Shown piece after piece: positions 46,804 to 56,136 of a DNA stretch of 58,985 nt. Each line of letters starts with the position of its first letter. Position 1 is the stretch's first letter. Both the position numbers and the translations under genes were made by a program. A model generated the notes under the pieces. That model was not told the DNA's origin. It saw only the letters and a program-made list of their open reading frames with translations, and searched no databases. Source of the stretch: Candidatus Gemmiger excrementipullorum. GTDB lineage: Bacteria; Bacillota; Clostridia; Oscillospirales; Ruminococcaceae. The stretch lies in assembly GCA_019115045.1 (NCBI GenBank), contig DXEI01000029.1:1-58985 (forward strand), written 5' to 3'.

Positions 46804-48813
46804 TTACGCCTGCGGTTTGGCGGTGGTGCGGCGCTTGGCCGGTTTTTTGGCAGCCGGCTTTTTGGCTGCGGGTTTTGCCTCGTCCGCCGCGGCTTTGGCG
46901 CGCGGTTTGCGGGCGGCCGGCACCTGGAAATACAGCGTCGACAGCGGCGGCAGCGTCAGCGAGACATGCTGGGCAAAGCCGTGCATCTCGCCCTTTTTGC
47001 TGCGCACGGTGCCGTTGGTCACGCCCGCGCCGCCATACTTGGGATCGTCCGAGTTGAGGATCTCTTTGTAGCTGCCGGGGTTGGGCACGCCCATCTCGTA
47101 ATTTTCGCGCAGAACGGGGTTGAAGTTGCACACGACCAGCAGCATCTTGCCGGCGGCGTCGCGCCGCAGGAAGGCGATGACGCTCTGCTGGTTGTCGTCG
47201 GGCACGATCCACTGGAAGCCTTCCCAGCTGTAGTCGACCTGCCAGAGGGCCGGCGTGTCGCGGTACAGGCGGTTGAGGTCCTTGACGTAGCTTTGCAGCT
47301 GGCGGTGTTTGTCGTAGCCCAGCAGCATCCAGTCCAGCTGCTTTTTCTCGTCCCACTCGATAAACTGGCCGAACTCCTGCCCCATGAACAGCAGCTTTTT
47401 GCCGGGGTGGGCCATCATGTAGCCGTAGAAGGTGCGCAGGTTGGCGAACTTTTCCTCATAGTCGCCGGGCATCTTGTTGATAAGGCTGCACTTGCCGTGC
47501 ACGACCTCGTCGTGGCTGATGGGCAGCACGAAATTCTCGCTGAACGCATAGAAGAAGCTGAAGGTGACCTTGCCATGGTTGCCGGAGCGGAACAGCGGAT
47601 CGGTCTTCATGTAGCTGAGCATGTCGTTCATCCAGCCCATGTTCCACTTGAAGTTGAAGCCCAGGCCGCCGTCCGACGCCGGTTTGGTGACCAGCGGCCA
47701 GGCGGTGGACTCCTCGGCGATCATCATCTTGTGCGGGTAACGGCCCAGAATGGCCGAGTTGAGCTTTTGCAGGAAGGCGATGGCCTCGAGGTTCTCTTTG
47801 CCGCCCTTGCTGTTCTGCTCCCACTCGCCGTCGCGGCGGTTGTAGTCGAGGTAGAGCATGCTGGCCACGGCGTCGACGCGCAAGCCGTCGATGTGGTACT
47901 TCTCGATCCAGAACATCGCGCTGGAGATCAGGAAGCTGGCGACCTCGTTCATGCCATAGTTAAAGACCATGGTCCCCCACTCTTTGTGCTCGCCGCGGCG
48001 TGGGTTGGGGTCCTCATAGCAGGGGGCGCCGTCGAACATGTACAGCCCGTAGCCGTCCTTGGGGAAGTGCGCGGGCACCCAGTCCAGAATGACGCCGATG
48101 CCGGCCTGGTGCAGCTTGTCCACAAAGGCCATAAAGTCCTTGGGGGTACCGTAGCGGCTGGTGGGCGCAAAGTACCCGGTGACCTGGTAGCCCCAGCTGC
48201 CGTCAAACGGGTATTCGGTCACGGGCAGCAGCTCCACATGGGTGTAGCCCATCTCTTTTATGTAGGGGATCAGCTCGTCGGCCAGCTCCGAGTAGTTGTA
48301 GGGCACGCCGTTCTCGGGGTCCTTCATCTTCCAGCTGCCGGCATGCATCTCGTAGATGGACATGGGGCTGTTGATGATGTCGCGGCTCTGCTCGGCCTTG
48401 TTCCAGGCGTCGTCGCCCCAGGGGTAGCCCTCAATGTCATAGACCTTGCTGCCGTTGGAGGGGCGGGTCTCGGTATGGAAGGCGTAGGGGTCGGCTTTGT
48501 AGATGCGCTCGTCTGCGGCCGTGGTGATGCAGTATTTATAGACGTCATACTCCCGGATGCCGGGGATGAACAACTCCCAGATGCCTTCGGCCACCTTCTG
48601 CATGGGGTGGTCCTCCGGCGCCCAGTTGTTGAAATCGCCGACGACGGTCACGGCGCGCGCGTGGGGGGCCCACACGCGGAACATCGCGCCGGGCTGGCCG
48701 TCCTGCTCACACAGGTGCGCGCCGAAATAGCTGTACGCCTCCTGATTGTTGCCCTGGTGGAAGAGGTAAAGGGGCAGATCAGAACTTTGGGGCGTCTGGT
48801 TGCCTTGCTTCAA
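46804..48813 (-). CDS. glgB: 1,4-alpha-glucan branching enzyme with an Ala/Lys/Pro-rich C-terminal tail
   Basis: FRVWAPHARAVTVVGDFNNW; GYTHVELLPVTEYPFDGSWGYQVTGYFAPTSRYGTPKDF; DGLRVDAVASMLYLDY; TTG start inferred after RBS aaaggaga. Confidence 0.95.
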   Translation of the reverse strand: MKQGNQTPQSSDLPLYLFHQGNNQEAYSYFGAHLCEQDGQPGAMFRVWAPHARAVTVVGDFNNWAPEDHPMQKVAEGIWELFIPGIREYDVYKYCITTAADERIYKADPYAFHTETRPSNGSKVYDIEGYPWGDDAWNKAEQSRDIINSPMSIYEMHAGSWKMKDPENGVPYNYSELADELIPYIKEMGYTHVELLPVTEYPFDGSWGYQVTGYFAPTSRYGTPKDFMAFVDKLHQAGIGVILDWVPAHFPKDGYGLYMFDGAPCYEDPNPRRGEHKEWGTMVFNYGMNEVASFLISSAMFWIEKYHIDGLRVDAVASMLYLDYNRRDGEWEQNSKGGKENLEAIAFLQKLNSAILGRYPHKMMIAEESTAWPLVTKPASDGGLGFNFKWNMGWMNDMLSYMKTDPLFRSGNHGKVTFSFFYAFSENFVLPISHDEVVHGKCSLINKMPGDYEEKFANLRTFYGYMMAHPGKKLLFMGQEFGQFIEWDEKKQLDWMLLGYDKHRQLQSYVKDLNRLYRDTPALWQVDYSWEGFQWIVPDDNQQSVIAFLRRDAAGKMLLVVCNFNPVLRENYEMGVPNPGSYKEILNSDDPKYGGAGVTNGTVRSKKGEMHGFAQHVSLTLPPLSTLYFQVPAARKPRAKAAADEAKPAAKKPAAKKPAKRRTTAKPQA

Positions 48814-48948
48814 AACGATCTCTCCTTTGGGGGGCCGGCGCAGGGTCGGCCCGGTGTATTTGGCTATTTCTATATTACCCGTTTCGCACAGGAATTTCAA
48901 GGTTTTTCTGTAATAATCCGCTAAAATTTTGGGGGCACCTTTTTGCGA

Positions 48949-48998
48949 TTTGTGCAACTTTTACACAAAGTGCCTCGCATTGTTGTATTCTTATACAA
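48949..48998. promoter_or_regulatory. Two palindromic candidate operators upstream of glgB
   Basis: TTTGTG-N9-CACAAA (48949-48969) and TTGTAT-TCTT-ATACAA (48983-48998). Confidence 0.4.
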
Positions 48999-49040
48999 AA
49001 AAGCCCCGCACAAGGTTTTTACACCTTATGCAGGGTTGTG
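48997..49040 (-). terminator. Rho-independent terminator for the SGNH hydrolase gene
   Basis: Minus: CACAACCCTGCATAAGGTGTAAAAACCTTGTGCGGGGCTTTTTTG. Confidence 0.6.
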
Positions 49041-49046
49041 CAATAT

Positions 49047-50048
49047 TTATGCGCCGTAGATATAGTAGGGGTTCTGCCCGCTGTACAGGCTGCGGCGGTT
49101 CCACACCGTGTGGGTGGCCAGATACTCGGCCCAGGCGCGATAGCCCGAGGGGGTAAAATGCACGCCGTCGGTCTCGTACTCGTCGATCTGGCTGCCGTCC
49201 GAGGGGTAGGTCAGTACCTCACGGATGTTGACAAAGTAGCACCCCTTGCGCAGCGCCAGGTTGGCCAGCAGGTCGTTGACGGTATAGATGCGCGCATTGT
49301 CCAGCCCGGGCTTGGACTCGATGACGGTCTCCTGCACGCCGGGGATCGCCTGGATGTAGAAGATGACGCCGGGGTTGAGCTGCTCGCGCAACATGTCGAT
49401 CATGCGCTCATAATACGCCAGGAAGCTGTCCTCATTGCCCTGGGTGACCAGATTGTTGGTGCCCACCAGGATGTAGACGTAGTCCGGCTGGCTGGCCACG
49501 ATGGCCTCCATCGGCGTCTCGCTGGCGCCGGTGACGGCGTTGTTCATCGTCGTATTGTTGACGAAGCTGTTGACGCCGGCACTGATATAGGTGGCGTAAT
49601 GCGCGTTGGGGTAGCCGGTCTCATAGATGCCCAGGCCCGAGGCGATGCTGTCGCCCACAAAGGTGACGGTGTCGAAATACTGGCTGGTGACGGTGCCCAG
49701 CATCGGCACGCCGATCATGCGGTGGTCGGTGTTGAGGTATTCGGTGTCGATGGTCTGCGCCACCGGGGTCGAGGTGTTCCACGCCGCCGTGTCCACCGCC
49801 TGCACGATGCGCTGCGGTTCTTCACCCGCGGCGGGCGTCGGGGTGGGGGTGGGCGCGGCGCTCGCTTCGGGCGCCGGCGTGGGCTCCGCCGTGGCTTCCG
49901 GCGCAGCCTGCGGCGCCTTGCCGCCGTGCTGCCAGTACAGCCCTGCGGCGACGCAGACCGCGGCCAGCAGCACCAGCACGACCACGACCAGGCGGCGGCG
50001 ACGGCGGCTTTTTGCGTATTCGTTGCGGTAGGTATAAAAATCAGCCAT
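49047..50048 (-). CDS. Membrane-anchored SGNH/GDSL hydrolase family protein
   Basis: N-terminal TM (RRRRRLVVVVLVLLAAVCVAAGLYW), Pro/Ala-rich linker, VTFVGDSIASGLGIYE (GDS block), VYILVGTNNLV, DGVHFTPSGY (DxxH block). Confidence 0.88.
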   Translation of the reverse strand: MADFYTYRNEYAKSRRRRRLVVVVLVLLAAVCVAAGLYWQHGGKAPQAAPEATAEPTPAPEASAAPTPTPTPAAGEEPQRIVQAVDTAAWNTSTPVAQTIDTEYLNTDHRMIGVPMLGTVTSQYFDTVTFVGDSIASGLGIYETGYPNAHYATYISAGVNSFVNNTTMNNAVTGASETPMEAIVASQPDYVYILVGTNNLVTQGNEDSFLAYYERMIDMLREQLNPGVIFYIQAIPGVQETVIESKPGLDNARIYTVNDLLANLALRKGCYFVNIREVLTYPSDGSQIDEYETDGVHFTPSGYRAWAEYLATHTVWNRRSLYSGQNPYYIYGA

Positions 50049-50245
50049 AGAAGATCTCCTGACAGGGTTCGATTTGCGATACACAGTTATTATACCGCGT
50101 TTGGCGGGCAGTGGCAAGGGGCGGCGGCATCTTTTACAAGCGCGCTTTGCCGCGCGCCGGGATTTTCACTTGACGCAGCCGCCCCCGCCCCCTATAATAA
50201 TGGTAAGAAACCGGTAAAAAGCCGGAGAGAAGGAGGCACTGCCCT

Positions 50246-51085
50246 ATGTCTTGGATGATCGTATGCGATACTTCCTGCGAGATCCGGGCTTTGGAACACC
50301 CCGCACCGGGGGTGCAGTTTGCCCTGGCCCCGTTCAAGATCCGCATCGGCACGCGCGAATATGTAGACCTGCCGACGCTGAACGTGCCGCAGATGCTGCA
50401 GGCCATGACCGATTACAACGGCGCCAGCACCAGCGCCTGCCCCAGCCCCGAAGAATGGGCCGAATACTTTTTGCAGGCCGACCAGGTCATTGCGATCACG
50501 ATCAGCAGCAATCTTTCGGGCAGCTACAACGCGGCGCTCTCGGCCCGGCAGATGGTGCTGGAAGAACACCCCGAAAAGAAGATCTTTATTTTGGACACGC
50601 TGAGCTGCGGCGGCGCGCTGGGCGATGCCGCCGAGCTGGCCAACAAGCTGATCGGCGAAGGGCTCGACTTTGACGACGTCTGCTTTGCGCTGCAAAAATT
50701 TGCCGAGACGACGCATATCCTGTTTGCGCTGGCCAGCTTTGACAACCTGGCCAAAAACGGCCGCGTGAGCAAGGTCGTAGGCTTTATTGCCGGGCGGCTG
50801 AACATGCGCGTGCTGGGCCGCCGCACCCACGACGGGCGCATCGACTTTTTCTACAAGACGCGCGGCGAGACCCGCGTGCTGGCCAAAATTCTGGAACAGA
50901 TGGACGCCGACAAGTACGACGGCGTGCACCCGGTGTTCATCAGCGAGTGCAACAACCAGAACGCCGCCAGCCTGCTGGAGCACGGCATCCACGCCAAATG
51001 GCCGGAGGCCAAGGTGCGCATTTTGCCCTGCGCCGGGCTGTGCAGCTTTTACGCGCAGGACCAGGGCATCATCATCACCTACTGA
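50246..51085 (+). CDS. DegV family protein
   Basis: MSWMIVCDTSCEI; TSACPSPEEWAEYF; AITISSNLSGSYNAALSARQ; ILDTLSCGGALG. Confidence 0.92.
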   Translation: MSWMIVCDTSCEIRALEHPAPGVQFALAPFKIRIGTREYVDLPTLNVPQMLQAMTDYNGASTSACPSPEEWAEYFLQADQVIAITISSNLSGSYNAALSARQMVLEEHPEKKIFILDTLSCGGALGDAAELANKLIGEGLDFDDVCFALQKFAETTHILFALASFDNLAKNGRVSKVVGFIAGRLNMRVLGRRTHDGRIDFFYKTRGETRVLAKILEQMDADKYDGVHPVFISECNNQNAASLLEHGIHAKWPEAKVRILPCAGLCSFYAQDQGIIITY

Positions 51086-51116
51086 GAGTTCGCTGCTCCC
51101 CTGCCCGCATACGCAG

Positions 51117-51149
51117 CGCCCCGCAGCCGTTTGGCTGCGGGGCGTTTTT
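51117..51149. terminator. Rho-independent terminator
   Basis: CGCCCCGCAGCCgtttGGCTGCGGGGCGTTTTT. Confidence 0.85.
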
Positions 51150-51150
51150 G

Positions 51151-52125
51151 TTATGCTTCGTCTGCGGGTCCCTGGGCGTCGCGCGCCTGCCGGCGGCGCA
51201 GGCGCTCCACAAAGGCGGCGCGCTGCTTTTTCCAGCGGGCGTCGGCTTCCGGCGTGGGCGGGCAGGTGCAGCGGGCAAAACTCCAGTGCAGCCCGTCGCG
51301 CCGGCTGAGCTTGAACCGCACGTACCAGTGCCCGCAATACGGGCAGGTGCTGCGGGTATAGTAGCCGGTGTTGCCACGCTTGAGCCAGACTTCGTCATGC
51401 GTCAGGCGCGCGCCGCACTCGGGGCAGAAAACCGCGTTGAGTTCCTCGGCATTGCGGTAGTCGTCGTGGTCCAGGCGGTCCATGAACACCCGGACGTCCC
51501 GCGCCGCGGCGTCGGCGTCCAGCAGCGCTTCGCGCAGCTGTTCTTCCTCCGTCGGGTAGGCGGCCAGGCCCTCGGCCAGCGGCAGTTTGCGGCAGATCTT
51601 TGCGGTGTACAGCGCGTCGTCCAGCGCGTGGTGGAACGGTTCCTCCTTGGGGATGCCCAGGCGGTCGACGACGCTTTCCAGCGTCATGCCCTCGCCCTCT
51701 TTGCGCGGGTAGGCCTGCAAAAAGAGCCGCTGCAGGTCATACCAGTGCGCGGGCCAGCGCTCGTCCAGCCCGACAAGGAAGAGGTTCTGTTTGAGCACTG
51801 GCACGTCGTCGAGGCCCCACTCGGCCAGTTCGGCGTCGGGGCCGGCCCAGTCGATGAATTTTTGCAGCCCTTCGCGCATCGGCAGGCCGCTGTCCAGGTC
51901 GCCCTGCGACAGGCCGGTGACCTTGGCAATGTGGTGCTGCAATTTGCGGAAGATGCGCGGGCGCAGGTTGACTTCAAAGGTATCCAGCACGTCGCCGCGC
52001 GCGTTGATGCGCACCGCGCCGATCTGGATGATCTCGCCGCGCAGCGTCAGTTCGGCGCCGTGGTAAGTAAAGGTCTTGGGCTTATAGCCGATGTTCCATT
52101 CCAAGTCAAATACGATCAGGTTCAC
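51151..52125 (-). CDS. DEDD-family 3'-5' exonuclease-domain protein with C-terminal zinc-ribbon
   Basis: MNLIVFDLEWN, EIIQIGAVRI, FHHALDDALYTAKI; FCPECGARLTHDEVWLKRGNTGYYTRSTCPYCGHWYVRF. Confidence 0.85.
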   Translation of the reverse strand: MNLIVFDLEWNIGYKPKTFTYHGAELTLRGEIIQIGAVRINARGDVLDTFEVNLRPRIFRKLQHHIAKVTGLSQGDLDSGLPMREGLQKFIDWAGPDAELAEWGLDDVPVLKQNLFLVGLDERWPAHWYDLQRLFLQAYPRKEGEGMTLESVVDRLGIPKEEPFHHALDDALYTAKICRKLPLAEGLAAYPTEEEQLREALLDADAAARDVRVFMDRLDHDDYRNAEELNAVFCPECGARLTHDEVWLKRGNTGYYTRSTCPYCGHWYVRFKLSRRDGLHWSFARCTCPPTPEADARWKKQRAAFVERLRRRQARDAQGPADEA

Positions 52126-52129
52126 GGGT

Positions 52130-52948
52130 TCAGCGCTCCTCCTGCAAAATATAGCGTTCCACGGCCAGGCCGACGCCGTCGTGGTCGTTGTCGGCGGTCA
52201 CGAACGCCGCGGCCGCTTTCACCGGCGGCTGGGCGTTGCCCATCGCCACACCCAGGCCCGCATAGCGGATCATCGGCAAGTCGTTCCAGCCGTCGCCGCA
52301 GGCCATCAGGTTTTGCGCCGTCAGGCCCTTGCGGCGCAGCAGCAGTTCCAGCGCGGCGGCCTTCTCCACATGCAGGGGCATCGTCTCGATAAAAAACGGC
52401 TGCGAGCGGTAGATGGAAAGCCGGCCGGCAAATTCCTGCTGCATCAGTTCCTCCACGTGCGGCATATCCACCGGGTCGCCGGTCAGCAGCAGTTTGTGGA
52501 TGGGCCAGCGGATCTCGCCCGACAGGTCGGGGACTTCGCGCACCGGGATCTTGTTGATGCGCGCTTCCTCCTGCACATAGGGGCTGGCGGCGTGCTCGGT
52601 CACGATGCCTCCGGCGTCGTAGGTCAGCGCCACGGTGTTCCAGTAACGGCTGAAGGTACATACCGGTTCGATGAGTTCGGGCGGGAACGCCCGGCTGACC
52701 AGCGTCTCGCCGGTGCGGCAGTCGATGACTTTGCCGCCGTTGTAGCTTAAAATGCAGCCGCCGGTCTTTTCCAGTTCCAGCTCGCGCGCCAGCGGCCAGA
52801 TGCCCACCGTCGGCCGGCCGCTGGCCAGCACGATGCAGACGCCGCGACGCGCCGCCTGCTGCAGCGCCGCTTTGGTGCGCGGCGTGATGATCTTGTCGCG
52901 GTTGGTCAGCGTGCCGTCCAGGTCCAGTGCCAGCACTTGGTATTGCAT
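52130..52948 (-). CDS. Cof-type HAD-IIB family hydrolase
   Basis: LALDLDGTLTNRDKIITPRTKAAL; VLASGRP; LMACGDGWNDLPMIRYAGLGVAMGNAQPPVKAAAAFVTADNDHDGVG. Confidence 0.94.
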   Translation of the reverse strand: MQYQVLALDLDGTLTNRDKIITPRTKAALQQAARRGVCIVLASGRPTVGIWPLARELELEKTGGCILSYNGGKVIDCRTGETLVSRAFPPELIEPVCTFSRYWNTVALTYDAGGIVTEHAASPYVQEEARINKIPVREVPDLSGEIRWPIHKLLLTGDPVDMPHVEELMQQEFAGRLSIYRSQPFFIETMPLHVEKAAALELLLRRKGLTAQNLMACGDGWNDLPMIRYAGLGVAMGNAQPPVKAAAAFVTADNDHDGVGLAVERYILQEER

Positions 52949-53057
52949 ACAGTCGCCCCCGGGTGCATAGTTTGCCTTTATTGTACCGTAAACGCGCCGA
53001 ATGTGCAAGATGCGCGCTTGACAACGCCGCGCCCCCATGGTAAGATACCCCCAGAGT

Positions 53058-53200
53058 AAGGGAGTAGTCGGCGCCGCGTGGAGCAGACACGGCGCAGTTC
53101 TGCCAACACATTGGGCCGCACGGCCCTGGCTCGACTTGAAATGACGAGACTTACCTGTTCCGCCAACTGCGGGGCAGGTAGGTCTTTTTTGTTTCGGGCC
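53058..53200 (+). ncRNA. yybP-ykoY-type (Mn2+) riboswitch leader of mntP
   Basis: AAGGGAGTAGTCGGCGCC 5' core, then CGAGACTTACCTG...CAGGTAGGTCTTTTTT overlapping a terminator; located directly upstream of mntP. Confidence 0.8.
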
Positions 53201-53230
53201 GCGCCGTCACACAAAACGGAGGAATTTTCT

Positions 53231-53788
53231 ATGTCGTTGCTCGATCTTATCCTGATCGCGGTCAGCCTCTCGATGGATGCGTTCGCGGTCTCCATCTGCA
53301 AAGGGCTTTCGGTGCGCAGCGTCAGCGCCCGCCACGCGCTGGCCTGCGGGCTGTGGTTCGGCGGGTTTCAGGCGTTGATGCCGGCGCTGGGGTACTTCCT
53401 CGGCGGGCAGTTCTCGGCCTGGCTGACCCGGTTTGGCCCATGGGTGGCGTTTTTGCTGCTGAGCATCATCGGCGCGAACATGGTCAAGGAGAGCTTTGGC
53501 GCGGACGAAGCGCTCAACGACGACTTCTCGCCCGCCGCGATGCTGCCGCTGGCCATCGCCACCAGCATCGACGCGTTTGCCATCGGCGTCAGCTTTGCCG
53601 CCATGCAGGTGCGCATCGTACCGGCTGTGGCGCTCATCGGCTGCATCACCTGCGCGCTGTCGGCGCTGGGCGTCAAGGTGGGCGCAGTGTTCGGCGCCAA
53701 ATACCGCGCCCTGGCCGAGCGTGTGGGCGGCGCGGTGCTGATCGCCATCGGCCTGAAAACGCTGATGAGCGGTATGGGCATGCTGTAA
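53231..53788 (+). CDS. mntP: Manganese efflux pump MntP
   Basis: SLSMDAFAVSICKGLSVRSV...; LAIATSIDAFAIGVSFA; GLKTLMSGMGML. Confidence 0.95.
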   Translation: MSLLDLILIAVSLSMDAFAVSICKGLSVRSVSARHALACGLWFGGFQALMPALGYFLGGQFSAWLTRFGPWVAFLLLSIIGANMVKESFGADEALNDDFSPAAMLPLAIATSIDAFAIGVSFAAMQVRIVPAVALIGCITCALSALGVKVGAVFGAKYRALAERVGGAVLIAIGLKTLMSGMGML

Positions 53789-53797
53789 AATGCAAAG

Positions 53798-53836
53798 GGG
53801 CCGGGGCGTGCAGACTTGCGCGCCCCCGGCTTTTTT
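53798..53836 (+). terminator. Rho-independent terminator for mntP
   Basis: GGGGCCGGGGCGtgcagacttgCGCGCCCCCGGCTTTTTT. Confidence 0.75.
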
Positions 53837-53914
53837 GGCGGCACACCGCCTGTAAACGGAACGTCGGTTGCCATTTTGTGCATTCGTGCTATACTGTGGG
53901 CAAGGAGGTGGCCC

Positions 53915-54550
53915 ATGATGGATGCCCCTACGTTTGGCGCCTTTTTGGCCGAGACCCGCCGCGCCCGCGGCCTGACCCAGCGCGACCTGGCCGAACGGCT
54001 GCATGTGACCGACAAAGCCGTCAGCCGCTGGGAGCGCGGCGTCGGCCTGCCCGACATCAACACACTGGAACCGCTGTCCGACGCGCTGGGCCTGACGCTG
54101 AGCCAGCTCATGCACGCCGACCACGGCGGCGCCGCCGCACAGCCCGCGCAGACGCTGGCCGAGTTTTTTGCCCTGATGACGCCCGCGCAGATCGCCTGGG
54201 CCGATGTGCGCCGGGCGATCTTTTGGCTGACGATCGGGTTGGCGGTGTGGGCGCAGTGCACGCTGCCGTGGCAGGTCGCCATCCACTGGCATTGGGCAGA
54301 CGGGGCCTGGCACCCCGACGGCGCCGCCCCCGGCTTGTTGGCGTACCTGGGCTGTATTGCCCTGTGCGCCATGCTGCTGTGGTTTTGGCAGGGGTGGCAG
54401 CGCAATGTCATGGGCGCGGCGGCCCTGGTGTGGCTGCGGACTTTCCACCCGCGGCTGGGCGCGGCCGTGCAGCTTGCCTTGCAGATGTTTTGGATGGGCT
54501 GGGCGCTGGCCCCGGCGCTGTGCGTGGCGATGATCTTGCTGTTGAACTAG
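53915..54550 (+). CDS. XRE-family helix-turn-helix protein with C-terminal TM segments
   Basis: FGAFLAETRRARGLTQRDLAERLHVTDKAVSRWERGVGLPDINTLEPLSDALGLTLSQLM; hydrophobic C-terminus; RBS aaggaggtg. Confidence 0.9.
   Translation: MMDAPTFGAFLAETRRARGLTQRDLAERLHVTDKAVSRWERGVGLPDINTLEPLSDALGLTLSQLMHADHGGAAAQPAQTLAEFFALMTPAQIAWADVRRAIFWLTIGLAVWAQCTLPWQVAIHWHWADGAWHPDGAAPGLLAYLGCIALCAMLLWFWQGWQRNVMGAAALVWLRTFHPRLGAAVQLALQMFWMGWALAPALCVAMILLLN
54459..54549 (+). repeat. Direct repeat, copy 1 (3' end of the XRE-family gene)
   Basis: GCGCGGCCGTGCAGCTTGCCTTGCAGATGTTTTGGATGGGCTGGGCGCTGGCCCCGGCGCTGTGCGTGGCGATGATCTTGCTGTTGAACTA; identical to 57829-57919 except T/C at one position. Confidence 0.95.
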
Positions 54551-54677
54551 TTTGTTTCCCCTGCCGCCGGGCGGCCTGCCATGTCGATGCGGGCTGCCCG
54601 GCCTTGTTTTTTGGGGCGTTTCCTTCTATAATAAACAAATAACGCTGCTTACACCCTAGGGTCAGGAGGATTCCGCG

Positions 54678-56126
54678 ATGCAAAAAGCCATCTCTGTTTT
54701 GTGTGCGGCCGTTTTGCTGGCCGCCGTGACGACGTCCTGTGCAGCCACCGCCGGTACGGGCGGCAGCGCCGGCTCCGCCGCCAGCACGCCTGCCCCGGCC
54801 GCGCAGACGGAAGCGGTCACGTTGACGGTCTACTTGGAAGCCCCTTACACACAAGAAGGCGTACACTACCCTGTATATGAAGCGCTGAAAGCTTATGACG
54901 AAGCGCACCCGGAGATCGAACTGGAATTTGTTTCGCCGGTAGGTGGCGCCAACGACCCCGCCAAGCGGGAAGAACAGATCCACCAGCTCAACACCGAGAT
55001 CATTACCGGCGGCGGCCCCGACGTTTTTGTTATGGGAACGTTCCGGTATACAGACAGCAATCTCTTTCCCGATGTTGTAAAAGCGATGGGCAACCATGCG
55101 TTTCTGCCGTTGAGCGCCTATGCGCAGGCGGCGGGGTTCCAGCGCGATGCGTATATCCAGCCCGCCCTGGAAGCCGGGCAGATGGACGGGGAACAGTATA
55201 TCCTGCCATTGAGCGTTTCGGTGCCGTTGTTCGTCGGCGGAAAAGACGCGGTGGAGCAGTCTGGATTTGCTACCGAGGCTGCGGCAAAAAACCAGGCCGC
55301 TTTTTTTGAAGAATTGTACCGCACCCTGGAGGGAAACGGGGCGCAGGTCCTGTATGCGTTGAGCCTGACCAACCTTTTGCAGCAGCCATTGATCGACTAT
55401 GCGGCGGCGGAGGTATGCCTGGATACCGAGCCGGTCCGCCAGGCGTTGGAAACAGAAAAGACCTTTGCCACAAGCCAGCTCAACTTTTTCGGCAGTTATG
55501 ACCCGGCACAGATCCAGGCGATGGCAGCCGGGACCCCGCTGGGGACCGTAGAAATGTCGGACTGTGCGCTGAGCATTCTGCGGCCCTTTGCCGCACAAGG
55601 GGTGAAGGCTTTCGTCCAGGCGGTCCCCAATGAGGATGGGGGCATCACGGCGCAGATCAGTTCCTATGCGATGGCCAATGCCAATACCGCCTACCCGGAA
55701 CAAGCGGCGGCTTTGCTGTATTACCTGATGAGCGCAGAATGCCAGGATGCAGCAGCCTACCCCTCTACTACCGAACAACTCCCGGTGCGGGTAGCAAGCC
55801 TGGGAAATGCGCTGCAAAGCTTTCACCAGTTTATCGTCTACGATGCTTCCCATGAGACGGTGAGCGCGGAGGATATCGCGTTCCGCGAAAGCGTGTTTGG
55901 GGCCGATCTGAGCGATGACATGGTCCAGGCATTGCAGAACGCCTGCGAGAGGGTAAGCGCGGCACATTTCCATTCGGTTTGGGAGCACGCGCTCCAGCTG
56001 GGGCAGAGCGAGACCGGGGACGACCTGCTGACGGAAGCAATGAATGAATATCTGTATGGCGACAAACCCCTGGACCAGTTGATCGAAGAATTGACGCCGC
56101 GGCTGCAGATGTACCTGGATGAATAA
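54678..56126 (+). CDS. Sugar ABC transporter extracellular solute-binding lipoprotein
   Basis: Lipobox AVTTSC; YEALKAYDEAHPEIELEFVSPVGG...EIITGGGPDVFVMG; followed by two permease genes. Confidence 0.88.
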   Translation: MQKAISVLCAAVLLAAVTTSCAATAGTGGSAGSAASTPAPAAQTEAVTLTVYLEAPYTQEGVHYPVYEALKAYDEAHPEIELEFVSPVGGANDPAKREEQIHQLNTEIITGGGPDVFVMGTFRYTDSNLFPDVVKAMGNHAFLPLSAYAQAAGFQRDAYIQPALEAGQMDGEQYILPLSVSVPLFVGGKDAVEQSGFATEAAAKNQAAFFEELYRTLEGNGAQVLYALSLTNLLQQPLIDYAAAEVCLDTEPVRQALETEKTFATSQLNFFGSYDPAQIQAMAAGTPLGTVEMSDCALSILRPFAAQGVKAFVQAVPNEDGGITAQISSYAMANANTAYPEQAAALLYYLMSAECQDAAAYPSTTEQLPVRVASLGNALQSFHQFIVYDASHETVSAEDIAFRESVFGADLSDDMVQALQNACERVSAAHFHSVWEHALQLGQSETGDDLLTEAMNEYLYGDKPLDQLIEELTPRLQMYLDE

Positions 56127-56136
56127 CGAGGCTGCC

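Noticed and set aside
48814-48957. N-terminal extension of the GlgB ORF (MHKSQKGAPKILADYYRKTL...)
   Set aside because: No RBS at that ATG; a good RBS (aaaggaga) precedes the TTG at 48813, and the extension overlaps probable promoter/operator sequence.
48949-48969. Calling the glgB upstream palindrome a Rex site
   Set aside because: Spacer is 9 bp instead of 8 and the inner AA/TT of the Rex consensus is missing.
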